DNA of 64,000 bases, taken from contig NZ_JAVKGN010000001.1 in assembly GCF_031432215.1 (NCBI RefSeq), positions 1,417,421 to 1,481,420 of the forward strand, read 5' to 3'. This stretch comes from Halodesulfurarchaeum sp. HSR-GB (GTDB lineage: Archaea; Halobacteriota; Halobacteria; Halobacteriales; Halobacteriaceae). Shown here piece by piece: positions 1-8,189 of this stretch. Each line of letters starts with the position of its first letter. The first letter of the stretch is position 1. The notes below the pieces were generated by a model. That model saw only the letters and a list, made by a program, of their open reading frames with translations, searched no databases and had not been told where the DNA came from. The translations under genes were made by a program, and so were the position numbers.

Positions 1-1
1 C

Positions 2-793
2 TGGGTCCGGGAGTTCGTCCTCGGCCGGGCCGTTGCGGTTCGGATGGACGAGTCGGGATTGCTCACGTTCGCCGGCCCCGAGGGTGAGTTCGATGCCGAG
101 GAACCCCCCTGGTCGCTCCGTCGATCCATCGAGGCCGTTCGGTCGAACCTCGACCGTGACCGGCTTCGCAACGCCGCTGATGACGCCGGGGCGTACACCT
201 TCTACCTGCTCGCGCCGCTCTCGATCGGTATCGACTACGATTTTGATACCCTCCCTCCGGCACTGGGAGTGGATATCTGGGATAGCTCCGCCGGGGAGTA
301 CACCACCCTCGACGTGACCGAGCGGGTTTTCGAGGGAATCGGCCTGTGGACGGCCCCGACCATTGCGCGGGAAGTGCCTGCACGGGACCTCTCGCCGGAG
401 ACCTACGAACTCCCGAGGTCGCACTGGGCGGACGAACAGGCCGCCGGCGTCGTCTTCCGGAAGAAACACGGTGGGGCCGTCAGACTCCTTCGAACCCCCT
501 TCGAAAACACGACGTGGGAATCCCCGGAGTCGGCCGGCGTCCCGGATTTCGACGATTGGATCGGAGCGCATCTGGATGCTGACCGCGCCAGGTCACTTCT
601 CAAGCGGACTGATCAGTCCCTCGATTCCGTGGGAATCGAAGCGGCGACTGCCCTAATCGGGGCTTCACTGGCCCAGCGGCAGTACGCAACGGTGGGTCAG
701 ATCGCCGATTCGGATCCGGAACGGTTCCGAACGGCGATCCGAGACCGCCTCGTCGAAATACGCGAGACAGAAGCAAGCGAATCGGCTTCCTAA
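2..793 (+). CDS. RNA-ligase-like nucleotidyltransferase fold protein (partial, 5' end outside the window)
   Basis: The frame is open to the left edge: residues WVREFVLGRAVAVR precede the first in-window Met (position 44), so the true start lies outside. The stop is at 791-793. The visible order of segments, an 'FYLLAPLS' strand, a 'VDIWD' strand, a 'GLWTAPTI' turn and then 'AAGVVFRKK', resembles motifs III, IIIa and IV of RNA/DNA ligases, where motif IV is usually EGxVxR/K. The catalytic Lys motif (KxDG) would lie upstream and cannot be checked. The family call is inference from weak motif resemblance; the gene could be a haloarchaeal protein of another fold. It lies 42 bases before the pilus operon and runs the same way. 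Confidence 0.5.
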   Translation, partial: WVREFVLGRAVAVRMDESGLLTFAGPEGEFDAEEPPWSLRRSIEAVRSNLDRDRLRNAADDAGAYTFYLLAPLSIGIDYDFDTLPPALGVDIWDSSAGEYTTLDVTERVFEGIGLWTAPTIAREVPARDLSPETYELPRSHWADEQAAGVVFRKKHGGAVRLLRTPFENTTWESPESAGVPDFDDWIGAHLDADRARSLLKRTDQSLDSVGIEAATALIGASLAQRQYATVGQIADSDPERFRTAIRDRLVEIRETEASESAS

Positions 794-835
794 CCTCCTA
801 CAACTTTAACTGCGTGGTCGGTTAATCGGGGCATA

Positions 836-3439
836 ATGGGAACTGAGGAGGGTGGTGGGGAGGACGGGGCCACGAACCCGTCAGTCGATCCGGACGGTGG
901 GGCGAGGGCACCGGATCAGGCTGAAACGAGCACCGCGGACAGAACGGACATGGAACGGGACGACAACGGAGATTTTTCCGGGCCGGCCGATCTTCGAGAA
1001 GCCATTCAGCGAGGTGTTACCGTAGCGGCTCGACTCGACGAAACCGTCACTCGTGCCCGACTGGGCCAGGCCGCGACGGACGCGGACAACCTCGACACGG
1101 CGGTCACCAATCTCATCGAGGGCACCGTCCCCGTCCGGAAAGGCGTCTACTCCTGGCTTCACTTCAAGTGGGAATACTACCTGGACGAGGTGGGCGACCC
1201 ACCACGGGACGACGACGGGACCCCTGAACCCTTCGATAAGGCAGCGTATCTCGGGTTCGAGCCCGGGGACATCGAGTCCACACTCAGCTACGGGGAATCA
1301 CGCGCGGACGCCCTTGCCGATCTTATCGAGGAACGAACCGTCAACGTCCAACCAGACCTCGACGAGGACGCCTTTTTCTCCACGGTCTCGGGGGCGACGA
1401 CGCTCACGAACCGCTACGACCTCGAACGGGCCGTCCCGATGGCGAAGAAGACCCACTTCGTCGAGGAGGAGCGCTACTGGGTGAACAAGCCCTATGCCTT
1501 CGTCGTCATCTTTCACTCCCGGAAGGAAAACGAGAAGAAGTACTACCTCATCGAGCCCTACCGCACGCCGATCGAGGCCGACCTCCGTGAGTTTCTCACC
1601 GAAAAGCTCCGGACGGCCATCAAATACGCCGAGGAAGGGGTTACAATCGGCGGGTCAGACGCCGAACGCCGGGCCGTCATCGAGCGTGAGACCGACCGGC
1701 TGTTGAACCGCTATGATCTCTACGACACGGCGCCGGACCGTGGGTTCAGGGAGACGATTGCCGACGGACTGGACTTCGGAGACCGGGATGGGTTCCTGGG
1801 CCGATTCACTGGGGACACTGGGGCAGTGGGCCAGCTCCGGAACTGGCTCGCCCCCGAGGCTGGACCCGAGGCAGATTCGAACCCGGAAGCACTCTCGGGA
1901 ATCGCGGCCAGGCCCGAACCGGCCCTTCTCGCGGAGGACGATCCCGAGTTAAACGAATACCAGGTGGAGAAGCTCCGGTACTTTCTGGCCCGGGATTTCA
2001 CCGGGTACGAGCGGATCGACGGTATCAAACACGACATCAACGTCGAGGACATCTCGTGTGACGGCTACGAGAGCCCCGTGTTCGTCTATCACACGGATTA
2101 CGAACAGCTCATCTCGAATGTCACGCATGGCACCGAGCAACTCGATGACTTCGTGGTGAAACTCGCCCAGCGCTCGGGCAAGGGGATCAGCAAGCGCCAG
2201 CCACAGGTCGATGCGACCCTGCCGGACGGCTCCCGTGCCCAGTTGACTCTCGGAACCGAAGTGTCCGATCACGGGACGAACTACACCATCCGGCAGTTCA
2301 AGGACGTCCCGTTCACGCCGGTCGATCTCATCAACTGGAAGACCTTCTCGCTGGAGGAGATGGCCTTCCTCTGGCTCTGTATCGAGAACAACAAGTCCCT
2401 GCTCTTTGCCGGCGGCACGGCCTCGGGGAAGACGACCAGCCTGAACGCGGTCTCGCTTTTCGTCCCCAGCAACGCCAAGATCGTCTCCATCGAGGACACC
2501 CGGGAGGTGGAACTGCCCCAGCGCAACTGGATCGCGTCGGTCACACGCCCCTCGTTTGGCGAGGACGAAGCCGGCGACATCGACGAGTTCGACCTCCTGG
2601 AGGCGGCCCTGCGCCAGCGCCCCGACTACATCATCATGGGTGAGGTCCGGGGGGAAGAGGGGCGAACGCTCTTCCAGGTCATGTCGACGGGCCACACCAC
2701 CTACACCACCTTCCACGCGGACAACGTCAGCGAGGTCATCAAGCGGTTCACCACCGAACCGATCAACGTCTCGAAGACCCTCTTTACCGCCCTGGATCTG
2801 GTGTCGATCCAGGCCTCGACCAGGGTCCGCGGGAAGAAAGTACGGCGCAGCCGAAATATTACCGAAATCCGGCGGTACGACGCCGAGAACGACGAGATCA
2901 ACGTCAACGACGTCTTCCAGTGGCGGCCCGAGACCGACACCTATCGCAGCACCGCCGAGTCGACCACGCTCGACGAGATCAAGTTCGACCGGGGCTGGTC
3001 GGAAGCCGAGTTGCAACAGCAACTCTTCGAACGGCGGGTCGTCCTCGCCTCGCTCATCGAGCAGGGGCTCAACACGTACAGCGAGGTGGCAGCGACTCTC
3101 CAGGCCTACATCAACGACCCGGAGACGCTGCTTACCCTCATCGCGAACGACGAACTCGAGGAGGCACTCGGTGACCTTCGGGAACTGGAAAGTGTTCTGA
3201 TCGACGTCGATCCCGAACTCGAAGCGATGGTGCCACGGCCCGAACCGGACGCGGACATCCTCGAAACGACCACCGAAATCCTCGACCGGGCCGAGGAGGA
3301 ACTCTTCCCCGAGTATCGCGGCGAGCGAGGGGCCGAACTCGTCGACATCCTTCCCGATCAGGACGACAGCAAGGCGCCGAGCGAAACTGACAGGCCGGGG
3401 GCGGATGAGCCCGATCACTCGGAGGATTCGACCGCATGA
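836..3439 (+). CDS. pilB: Type IV pilus / type II secretion assembly ATPase (PilB/TadA-like)
   Basis: An 867-residue hexameric secretion ATPase that powers pilin assembly at the cytoplasmic face. The first ~110 residues are acidic and low in complexity. The ATPase core carries Walker A 'GGTASGKTT' near residue 526, an Asp/His box region around 'EDTREVELP', and a Walker B region 'DYIIMGEVRGEEG' near residue 595. An acidic tail follows. It is long compared with bacterial PilB (about 560), as is usual for haloarchaeal PilB homologues. The ATG at 836 follows an AT-rich stretch (taactttaactg...ggttaatc), consistent with an operon promoter. Its stop overlaps the start of the membrane platform gene by 4 bases (ATGA), which indicates translational coupling. 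Confidence 0.93.
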   Translation: MGTEEGGGEDGATNPSVDPDGGARAPDQAETSTADRTDMERDDNGDFSGPADLREAIQRGVTVAARLDETVTRARLGQAATDADNLDTAVTNLIEGTVPVRKGVYSWLHFKWEYYLDEVGDPPRDDDGTPEPFDKAAYLGFEPGDIESTLSYGESRADALADLIEERTVNVQPDLDEDAFFSTVSGATTLTNRYDLERAVPMAKKTHFVEEERYWVNKPYAFVVIFHSRKENEKKYYLIEPYRTPIEADLREFLTEKLRTAIKYAEEGVTIGGSDAERRAVIERETDRLLNRYDLYDTAPDRGFRETIADGLDFGDRDGFLGRFTGDTGAVGQLRNWLAPEAGPEADSNPEALSGIAARPEPALLAEDDPELNEYQVEKLRYFLARDFTGYERIDGIKHDINVEDISCDGYESPVFVYHTDYEQLISNVTHGTEQLDDFVVKLAQRSGKGISKRQPQVDATLPDGSRAQLTLGTEVSDHGTNYTIRQFKDVPFTPVDLINWKTFSLEEMAFLWLCIENNKSLLFAGGTASGKTTSLNAVSLFVPSNAKIVSIEDTREVELPQRNWIASVTRPSFGEDEAGDIDEFDLLEAALRQRPDYIIMGEVRGEEGRTLFQVMSTGHTTYTTFHADNVSEVIKRFTTEPINVSKTLFTALDLVSIQASTRVRGKKVRRSRNITEIRRYDAENDEINVNDVFQWRPETDTYRSTAESTTLDEIKFDRGWSEAELQQQLFERRVVLASLIEQGLNTYSEVAATLQAYINDPETLLTLIANDELEEALGDLRELESVLIDVDPELEAMVPRPEPDADILETTTEILDRAEEELFPEYRGERGAELVDILPDQDDSKAPSETDRPGADEPDHSEDSTA

Positions 3440-5442
3440 GCACCGACCATCTGGGTGGCCGCTCGGAGCAGTTCGCCGACCTGTTCTATCCGCTCTTCGA
3501 GTGGCTATTCGGCGAGGACTCCGAGTTCGTCGCTGACCTCGAACGCAAACTCGCCGAGGCCCGGATGGAGGAAACTGTCGAACTGTACGTCTCCCGGGCG
3601 ATCGGGTATGGCGTTCTCGCTGGCCTGTTTCTCTGGGTTCTTGGAACCGGTCTCGGATATGCGCTCTTTGGATTGGGGCTCGTTGGAACCGACGTGTCGA
3701 TCGGGTTGCCGGTCTCGAACCCGGCGATCGCTGCGTTCCTGGAGGCACTCAAAGTGCCCGCGCTCGTCCTCGTCACTGGCCTCTTCTTCGGGGCGATCGG
3801 GTTCGTCACCGGCTTCGGGATGCTGGTGCTCATGCCCTACAACAGGGCCGCCTCGCGAAAGCGGGAGATCAACATGTTGCTCCCCGACGCCGTCTCGTTC
3901 ATGTATGCGCTCTCGATCGGCGGGCTCAATCAACTGGAGATTCTCGAGGCGATGGCCCAGGCCGAGGACACCTACGGGGAGGTCGCCCTGGAGTTCCGGA
4001 CGATCGTCCAGGAGACTGAATACTTCGACGTGGACTATCGAACCGCGATCCGCCGGCGCTCGATGGAGACCCCCAGTGAGGACCTCTCGCAGTTCTTCAC
4101 GGACATGCTCTCGATCATCAACAGCGGCGGGGACATGGCGGCGTTCCTCGAGGACAAGAAGGAGACCCACATGCGAACCGCAAAACAGCAACAGGAGCTC
4201 ACCCTGCAGACTCTCGAGCTGTTCGGCGAGATGTACATGACCCTCTCGCTGTTCCCGCTCTTGCTCATCATCGTCCTGGTCGTGATGAGCATGCTGGGCC
4301 AGTCCCAGGAGTTCCTCCTCTACGCGACGGTCTATGTCCTGTTACCGATGGTGAGTGTCGCCTTTCTCGTCATGGTCTCCACGGTCAAGCAGGACGAACC
4401 CGGGGATGGCTATCTCGATCTGGGGGCCGTGCAGGACGGCGACGAACTCACCCGGACGGTGGGTGACGGCGGGGCTACCCCACCGGCCGAAACCGCTCTC
4501 CACCGCCGACTCGAAAGCCGCGAGCGCAGGTACGCCCTCTCACAATTCCTCCGCCAGCCTCACTACTACTTCCGGGAACACCCGCTTATCACGCTCGTCC
4601 TGACACTTCCCCTTACCATCGGGATCCTGGCGCATGCGATCACCAGCGGGTTGGTTCCGCTCTCGTTCTCGGGACTGGTCGACAATCCCGTCGGATCGAC
4701 GTTCATCTACGTCTACGTGCCACTCTACGTCGTCGGAGTCCCACTCGCCGTGTTCTACGAGTGGAACCAGCACACCCGGAATCGAATCACGGGCAAACTT
4801 TCGGAGAACCTTCGAAAGCTTTCGAGTGCGAACGACACGGGACTCACACTCCTGGAGTCCATCAGGACGGTCGCCGATACCTCGAGTGGCCGGCTCGCCG
4901 ACGAGTTCGACGAGATGTACGCCAAGGTTACCTACGGCATGACCCTCTCCCGCGCGCTCGTGGAGTTCAACAACAAGTACCACGTGCCTCGACTCGCCCG
5001 AACGGTGAACCTCGTCACGAAGGCCCAGGAGGCTTCGAGTCGCATCACGGCCGTCCTTTCGACGGCCGCCCAGGCGAGTGAGAACCAGGACGATATCGAA
5101 CGGGAACGGACCTCGCGGGCCCGCATGCAGGTCGTCATCATCGTGATGACCTACCTGACGCTTCTGGCCGTGATGGTGATCCTTCAGACCCAGTTCCTGG
5201 AAGTCCTCTCGGGCCTGACCAGTTCGGCCGAGGGGGCCAGCGGCGGTGCCGTCGGTGGGGCATCCTTTGGCGCCAGCCTCGACGTGGAGCTCCTGAAGTT
5301 GCTCTTCTTCCACGCGGTGACGATTCAGGGCATCCTCGCGGGGGTCATCTCCGGGTACATCAGTCACGCCCGCCTGCTTGCCGGGTTGAAGTACGCCATC
5401 GTTCTCCCGACCATCGCACTCGTGGTGTGGGCTTTCATATGA
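3436..5442 (+). CDS. pilC: Type IV pilus / type II secretion membrane platform protein (PilC/TadC-like)
   Basis: A 668-residue integral membrane protein with two T2SF-type cytoplasmic domains, one near residues 145-265 ('LPDAVSFMYALSIGG', 'LSQFFTDMLSIINSGGD') and one near 450-560 ('LSENLRKLSSANDTG', 'TYGMTLSRAL'). Several hydrophobic helix pairs flank them. The doubled form is the usual haloarchaeal arrangement; bacterial TadC proteins carry one such domain. It should form the inner-membrane base on which the ATPase acts. It overlaps the ATPase gene upstream and the first pilin-like gene downstream by 4 bases each. Confidence 0.92.
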   Translation: MSTDHLGGRSEQFADLFYPLFEWLFGEDSEFVADLERKLAEARMEETVELYVSRAIGYGVLAGLFLWVLGTGLGYALFGLGLVGTDVSIGLPVSNPAIAAFLEALKVPALVLVTGLFFGAIGFVTGFGMLVLMPYNRAASRKREINMLLPDAVSFMYALSIGGLNQLEILEAMAQAEDTYGEVALEFRTIVQETEYFDVDYRTAIRRRSMETPSEDLSQFFTDMLSIINSGGDMAAFLEDKKETHMRTAKQQQELTLQTLELFGEMYMTLSLFPLLLIIVLVVMSMLGQSQEFLLYATVYVLLPMVSVAFLVMVSTVKQDEPGDGYLDLGAVQDGDELTRTVGDGGATPPAETALHRRLESRERRYALSQFLRQPHYYFREHPLITLVLTLPLTIGILAHAITSGLVPLSFSGLVDNPVGSTFIYVYVPLYVVGVPLAVFYEWNQHTRNRITGKLSENLRKLSSANDTGLTLLESIRTVADTSSGRLADEFDEMYAKVTYGMTLSRALVEFNNKYHVPRLARTVNLVTKAQEASSRITAVLSTAAQASENQDDIERERTSRARMQVVIIVMTYLTLLAVMVILQTQFLEVLSGLTSSAEGASGGAVGGASFGASLDVELLKLLFFHAVTIQGILAGVISGYISHARLLAGLKYAIVLPTIALVVWAFI

Positions 5443-5873
5443 ACGACCGTGGCCAGTCCACTCTCGACTTCCTGCTGGGGATCGTGCTCTTCCTGCTCGC
5501 CGTTACGATGGTCGTCGGGTTCGTGCCCGGGATGCTCGATCCGTTCGTAACCGGAACGGAGGGTCATCCAGTGACCGCGGACCGGGCGGTGTCAACCCTC
5601 ACCAGCGACAAACTGGCGACCGGAGAGTCTCCGTACGTCACGACCCGTGAGCGGGTATGGGCCGTCATCAATGATTCCACCGAGGCTGAACTGGCCACGG
5701 CTCTCGGTGTCGGCAACGGGGCTCGACTCAACGTCACCGTGACGAACCGAACCGCGCCGGTCGAACAGGTCGGCCCGGTCCCACCTGATACGGGGTCGGT
5801 GACGACTGCCCACCGGGTGATATCGATCGACGGCCAGGCGGCGACGGTGACACTCCGGGTGTGGAAACCGTGA
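5439..5873 (+). CDS. Pilin-like membrane protein 1 of the pilus operon
   Basis: The N-terminus reads NDRGQSTLDFLLG, followed by about 20 hydrophobic residues. This is the 'charged residue, short polar link, single helix' layout of archaeal pilin-like proteins. A GTG at 5427 would add four residues (MGFH). I prefer the ATG at 5439 because it forms an ATGA overlap with the preceding stop, matching the spacing in the rest of the operon. The remainder, about 110 residues, is a mostly beta, Thr/Val-rich extracellular-type domain. The role is inferred from position: a minor pilin or pseudopilin. A prepilin peptidase site is not certain. Confidence 0.8.
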   Translation: MNDRGQSTLDFLLGIVLFLLAVTMVVGFVPGMLDPFVTGTEGHPVTADRAVSTLTSDKLATGESPYVTTRERVWAVINDSTEAELATALGVGNGARLNVTVTNRTAPVEQVGPVPPDTGSVTTAHRVISIDGQAATVTLRVWKP

Positions 5874-6490
5874 GCCGGACCGAGCCACGCGAACGGTTCG
5901 GCGACCGCGGCCAGGCCCACGCACTCGAAGGCATCGCGGCTGCCCTCCTGGTGCTGGCCAGTCTCACCTTTGCCCTCCAGGTCACGGCGGTCACGCCATT
6001 GACCGCGAGTACGGCGAGTCAACACCTCCAGACCCAGGGGAGTGGGGTCGCAAACGGCGTCCTGGTGACGGCGGACGAAGCCGAGGAGCTCAGAGAGACC
6101 GTGCTTTACTGGAACGAGAGTGCCAGCCCCCCTCGCTTTCACGACTCCGGGACGAGTGGGACCTACGCCGGAGCACCACCCACTGCGTTCGGGGACCGGC
6201 TCGCCGGGACCCTGGGGGAGACGGGAATGGTCTACAACGTACATCTCAGATACCTCAGTTCGTCGGGCGATCAGCGAGTTCGGACGCTGGTCGATCAAGG
6301 GAACCCATCAGACCAGGCAGTGACCGCCTCCCGGACCGTCGTCCTGTACGACGACGACCAGATCCGGGCCGCAGATGGGTCCCCGACCGACCAAACGGTC
6401 TCGGACGTGTCGGGATACTTCGCCCACGACACCGCTCCGGGTCCGCTTTACAACGTGATTCGTGTGGAGGTGGTCGTATGGCGCGTGTAG
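5870..6490 (+). CDS. Pilin-like membrane protein 2 of the pilus operon
   Basis: About 206 residues. The chosen GTG (5870) overlaps the previous stop as GTGA; another in-frame GTG lies three codons upstream at 5861. The N-terminus is charged (SRTEPRERFGDRGQAHALEG) and runs into a hydrophobic helix 'IAAALLVLASLTFALQV'. The remaining domain is soluble and rich in Ser, Thr and Asp, as expected outside a haloarchaeal cell. The 'DRGQ' before the helix matches the neighbouring gene. It is a likely minor subunit of the pilus; no enzyme motif is visible. Confidence 0.8.
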   Translation: MSRTEPRERFGDRGQAHALEGIAAALLVLASLTFALQVTAVTPLTASTASQHLQTQGSGVANGVLVTADEAEELRETVLYWNESASPPRFHDSGTSGTYAGAPPTAFGDRLAGTLGETGMVYNVHLRYLSSSGDQRVRTLVDQGNPSDQAVTASRTVVLYDDDQIRAADGSPTDQTVSDVSGYFAHDTAPGPLYNVIRVEVVVWRV

Positions 6491-6918
6491 ATCGAGGCGT
6501 TTCGACGGCCGTGGGCTACGTCCTGAACCTCGGGATCGCGACGCTGCTCGTCACGGGACTGCTGGTCGCCGGTTCCGGACTCGTCGCGGACCAGCGGGAG
6601 CGCGCTGCGGGGGCCGAACTGGATGTGATCGGCAATCGAATCGCGGCCGACCTGGAGACGGCTGACCGGCTGGTCCGGAACGGGAATGGCTCAGTGACGG
6701 TCCGCACGTCGCTTCCGAACACCGTCGCTGGCAGCAGCTATCGGGTGGCCATCGAATCGACCGGCGGAAATGCGACGGTGATCGTCTCGACCAACGACCC
6801 GTCTCTCGCCCGCACGGTCCCAGTCGTGAACGAGACGCCGATCCGACCAACGACGGTCAGCGGTGGCTCAATCGTCGTGCGTGGCAATCAAACCGGACTG
6901 GAGGTGACCGATGGATAG
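6478..6918 (+). CDS. Pilin-like membrane protein 3 of the pilus operon
   Basis: 146 residues, overlapping the preceding gene by 13 bases. The start MARVDRGVSTAVGYVLN has the Arg-Gly-Val-Ser then hydrophobic-helix layout seen in haloarchaeal pilins ('R[GA]VS..[IV]G' before the helix). After the helix comes a short beta-rich domain with several Asn-X-Thr/Ser motifs (NGS, NAT, NET), which may be N-glycosylated. It probably contributes a minor pilin or a tip subunit. Confidence 0.8.
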   Translation: MARVDRGVSTAVGYVLNLGIATLLVTGLLVAGSGLVADQRERAAGAELDVIGNRIAADLETADRLVRNGNGSVTVRTSLPNTVAGSSYRVAIESTGGNATVIVSTNDPSLARTVPVVNETPIRPTTVSGGSIVVRGNQTGLEVTDG

Positions 6919-7615
6919 AGCCGTCAGTGACTTGGTTGGCTATGTCCTCATATTCGCGTTGATCACCAGTTCGGTCGCGGTCGTGACCGTCGGGGGGTAC
7001 GACAGTCTGGGCAGCGTCCGTGACGCCGAGCGGTTCGAGAACGCCCAACGTGTCTTTGACGTGCTGGGGACGAACGTCGACGATCACCTCGAATCACACG
7101 TCGAATCCCGCGGCACCGAGATTCGCCTCGCGGACGCCCGTCTCGGGTTCAGTGATCCAGTGACGGTGAACGTCACCGTCGAGGGTGTCGGTTCCAACCA
7201 GACGACGATCGATCCACTCGTGTATACCCAGGGTGCCGACAGACAGATCGCCTATACCGGCGGGGCGGTGCTCCGTGCCGAGGGGGGCGGTGCACTCGTC
7301 ACGACCGGGCCGCCGTTCCGCTTTGGCGATGAAATGATGATCACGATGGTCAAAACGCGGGGTCGAGACCCCGGTATCGCCGGGTCGGGTCGGGTGCTCG
7401 TCCGGACCGAGGCGACCACCCGGTCGACGCATGCCTACACCGACGGCCCCTACACCATCTCCGTCACCGTCAACGATTCCTATCCGGATGCCTGGGAACG
7501 GTGGTTCGAATCAGAGACCGACGAGGACTGTACGGCAACCGGTGGGACCGTTACCTGTGACGGAGTCGAGTCGGTGTACGTCCGGACTGTCGCGATCGAC
7601 ATCTACCTCGAGTGA
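6911..7615 (+). CDS. Pilin-like membrane protein 4 of the pilus operon
   Basis: 234 residues, overlapping the preceding gene by 8 bases. The start MDRAVSDLVGYVLIFAL again has the RAVS plus helix signature of haloarchaeal pilin-type proteins. The extracellular domain contains Asn-X-Ser/Thr sites and, near the C-terminus, two Cys ('EDCTATGGTVTCDG') placed for a disulfide, which is unusual for a haloarchaeal protein and suggests a structured external domain. It is the last gene of the operon; the next gene converges and ends at the adjacent base. Confidence 0.8.
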   Translation: MDRAVSDLVGYVLIFALITSSVAVVTVGGYDSLGSVRDAERFENAQRVFDVLGTNVDDHLESHVESRGTEIRLADARLGFSDPVTVNVTVEGVGSNQTTIDPLVYTQGADRQIAYTGGAVLRAEGGGALVTTGPPFRFGDEMMITMVKTRGRDPGIAGSGRVLVRTEATTRSTHAYTDGPYTISVTVNDSYPDAWERWFESETDEDCTATGGTVTCDGVESVYVRTVAIDIYLE

Positions 7616-8092
7616 TCACTCGGTGCTCTCGGCCTGCGTGAGGGCGTCCTCAAAGGTTGTTTCGGGAAAGAGGCCCCGAACCTCGGGGTACCCAAGTGTG
7701 CGGATCAACGCGTCTGCGGACCCGGTTACCAGCAGGACGCCCATCTCTTCGGCGTTCTCGGCGACGCTGAGCCGTTCGTCCGAAGCGATCCGGTCTTCGA
7801 ACGTGGCTGCGGCCTCGCCCAGTAACTCCTGCTCGGCCGCGTACAGTTGCTGTTGTGCCTCGGTCTGGTTGAGCGACCCGTTCTGGAGCTGTTCGGAGAG
7901 CGAGGTCTGTTTTTCCTGGAGTGTCTCTTGGTCGATTTCAAGCGCGATGGTGACCGTGGCCGACCCGTCACCCTGTTCGTCCGTGGCTGCCTGACCGTCC
8001 GACGGTACGGGTGCGCTACAGCCGGCGATCGACAAGGTGAGTCCAGTACCCGCAGTCTGGAGGAAACGGCGACGATTCGTTCGAAGTTCCAT
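7616..8092 (-). CDS. Tat-exported lipoprotein, function unknown
   Basis: 158 residues. The N-terminus carries a twin-arginine signal (TNRRRFLQT) and a lipobox-like 'SIAGC' at about residues 21-25, so the mature protein should be lipid-anchored outside the cell after Tat export, the usual route in haloarchaea. The mature part has a Gln/Glu-rich predicted coiled coil (about residues 50-95, 'LQEKQTSLSEQLQNG') and then a short alpha/beta region. No enzyme motif is visible. It converges with the pilus operon without a gap, and its promoter faces the divergent surface protein gene. Confidence 0.75.
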   Translation of the reverse strand: MELRTNRRRFLQTAGTGLTLSIAGCSAPVPSDGQAATDEQGDGSATVTIALEIDQETLQEKQTSLSEQLQNGSLNQTEAQQQLYAAEQELLGEAAATFEDRIASDERLSVAENAEEMGVLLVTGSADALIRTLGYPEVRGLFPETTFEDALTQAESTE

Positions 8093-8189
8093 ACCCGGAC
8101 ATTCAAAGGTGGGCGGAAAAGGGTTGGCAAATAGCCGTGTCCGTCCCCGGAGGTTTTAACCCGACAGTCGGGAAACAGGGAAAACAGTT

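Noticed and set aside
1949-3748. Long antisense frame across the pilus ATPase gene
   Set aside because: Mirror of a GC-rich, acidic gene; no recognisable domain and it crosses two real genes with strong motifs.
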